Source: Actinomycetota bacterium (GTDB taxonomy: Bacteria; Actinomycetota; Acidimicrobiia; Spongiisociales; UBA5794). Taken from it: a DNA stretch of 6,373 bases. The position numbers and the translations under genes were made by a program. Under the pieces are notes generated by a model that was given only the letters and a program-made list of their open reading frames with translations, had not been told where the DNA came from and did no database searches. Each line of letters opens with the position of its first letter. Position 1 is the stretch's first letter. Shown here piece by piece: positions 5,920 to 6,373 of the stretch. Location of the stretch: positions 1-6,373 of the forward strand of contig QMQC01000115.1 in assembly GCA_003648875.1 (NCBI GenBank), read 5' to 3'.

Positions 5920-5940
5920 CATATGTGCCGTTATGGGCGG
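5920..5940. repeat. copy 2 of the 21-nt direct repeat
   Basis: This stretch (starting CATATGTGCC and ending TTATGGGCGG) is identical to 4288-4308, 1632 bases upstream. Identity ends sharply on both sides. Unlike copy 1, it lacks the CCGCCCAT left arm, so the copy-1 hairpin cannot form here. The two copies bracket the whole selenoprotein gene. Confidence 0.85.
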
Positions 5941-5964
5941 CTGCCAGCAGATAGGTAGCCGCCC
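5935..5964. repeat. inverted repeat, possible terminator hairpin between the selenoprotein and propeller genes
   Basis: GGGCGGCT (5935-5942) and AGCCGCCC (5957-5964) form a perfect 8-bp inverted repeat with a 14-base loop, overlapping copy 2 of the direct repeat. It lies in the 194-base gap (5782-5975) between two convergent genes, where a bidirectional terminator would be useful. It lacks a T-run on either strand, so termination is only a guess. I see nothing else of substance in that gap. Confidence 0.4.
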
Positions 5965-5975
5965 CGGCGGGCCGA

Positions 5976-6373
5976 CTATGGCCTCGTTCCCTGCCAGATG
6001 ACCGGCTGAAGCTCATTGTGGCCCACGGCCACGGCTGTTCCCTCATAGGTGGTTACGGCGCGGATGACGGAAATCCCCTGACTGGACAGCTCGGTGCGGA
6101 TCCACGAGCTTCCATCACCAGAGAACCACACTGTGGCATGGTCTTCGAGCTCGCCTAGGGACCACCCGGCTGCCACGTAGCCGCTCTCATCGGCTGCGAT
6201 CGTCGTGATGTAGGCGGGTTCGCCGCATGCGGCTTCGTCGTACGCCACCTGACTCCACGCCAGCCCATCCTCGGACATCCACATGCTGCTGTGCGCCACC
6301 CCCGCCCCCTCCGACTGACACTCGCCACAAAGCACATAACCAAGCGACCCAAACGAAATTACAATGCATACAA
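5976..6373 (-). CDS. beta-propeller/BNR-like repeat protein, C-terminal part
   Basis: The frame is open to the window edge (6373) and ends at TAG 5976-5978, so about 131 C-terminal residues are visible and the start is outside. I see two full copies of a blade-like unit. One is GYVLCGE...AHSSMWMSEDGLAWSQV; the other is GYVAAGWS...DHATVWFSGDGSSWIRTE. A closing half unit, GTAVAVGHNELQPVIW, follows. The 'W.S.DG.sW' motif is the Asp-box/BNR-like turn found in sialidase-like and other propeller proteins, many of them secreted or surface lipoproteins in actinobacteria. Whether this one has a signal peptide cannot be seen. The GTG at 6335 is not a credible start, because the first repeat begins before it. 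No enzymatic residues can be identified and the function is unknown. It converges on the selenoprotein gene. Confidence 0.72.
   Translation of the reverse strand, partial: VCIVISFGSLGYVLCGECQSEGAGVAHSSMWMSEDGLAWSQVAYDEAACGEPAYITTIAADESGYVAAGWSLGELEDHATVWFSGDGSSWIRTELSSQGISVIRAVTTYEGTAVAVGHNELQPVIWQGTRP

Noticed and set aside
5822..6046. 74-codon minus-strand frame
   Set aside because: It overlaps the end of the propeller gene and the repeat region, shows no recognisable motif and has no ribosome binding site.

Overview
The window reads like a high-GC bacterial chromosome, most likely an actinobacterium or a relative (Chloroflexota is the main alternative). The reasons are the GC-rich codon choice, GTG/TTG starts, a probable near-leaderless promoter, a tRNA gene without an encoded CCA, and a single-domain PAS-LuxR regulator. 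This placement is inference. No phylogenetic marker is present except one tRNA.

Bases 1-2816 are a tight plus-strand catabolic-looking operon. It holds the 3' end of an enoyl-CoA hydratase/isomerase gene, a short-chain dehydrogenase/reductase (SDR), and the large and small subunits of a hydro-lyase of the LeuC/LeuD-homoaconitase type. The last two genes overlap by 8 bases. The CoA-ester neighbours and an unusual substrate loop in the small subunit argue against ordinary leucine biosynthesis and for hydration/isomerisation of another dicarboxylate. A PAS-LuxR regulator follows (2874-3542) from its own promoter and is a natural candidate to control this operon. Its PAS domain carries five cysteines spaced about every fifth residue. 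A hemerythrin-domain gene converges on it, overlapping by 4 bases (3539-4096, minus), which gives this part a possible oxygen/redox theme.

A tRNA-Ala(CGC) gene lies at 4178-4251. After it comes the most interesting gene in the window (4354-5781): an N-terminal DUF2652-like domain (class III nucleotide-cyclase fold, with a CxCxxC motif) fused to a SAM-dependent methyltransferase. Its frame is interrupted by one TGA at 5602-5604, exactly where the methyltransferase family has an invariant-looking Cys (WTGC-IAGAL). Family-like coding continues for 58 more codons to a TAG. Directly after the TGA is a perfect 7-8 bp hairpin with a GGA loop 17 nt downstream, as expected of a bacterial SECIS element. 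Four other genes here stop at TGA, so TGA is not globally reassigned. I interpret this gene as a selenoprotein that ordinary annotation would truncate at TGA.

The selenoprotein gene is flanked by a perfect 21-nt direct repeat (4288-4308 and 5920-5940), the first copy 36 nt beyond the tRNA. The window ends in a minus-strand gene for a beta-propeller-like repeat protein (5976-6373) whose 5' end is outside. No CRISPR array, insertion sequence or origin was seen.
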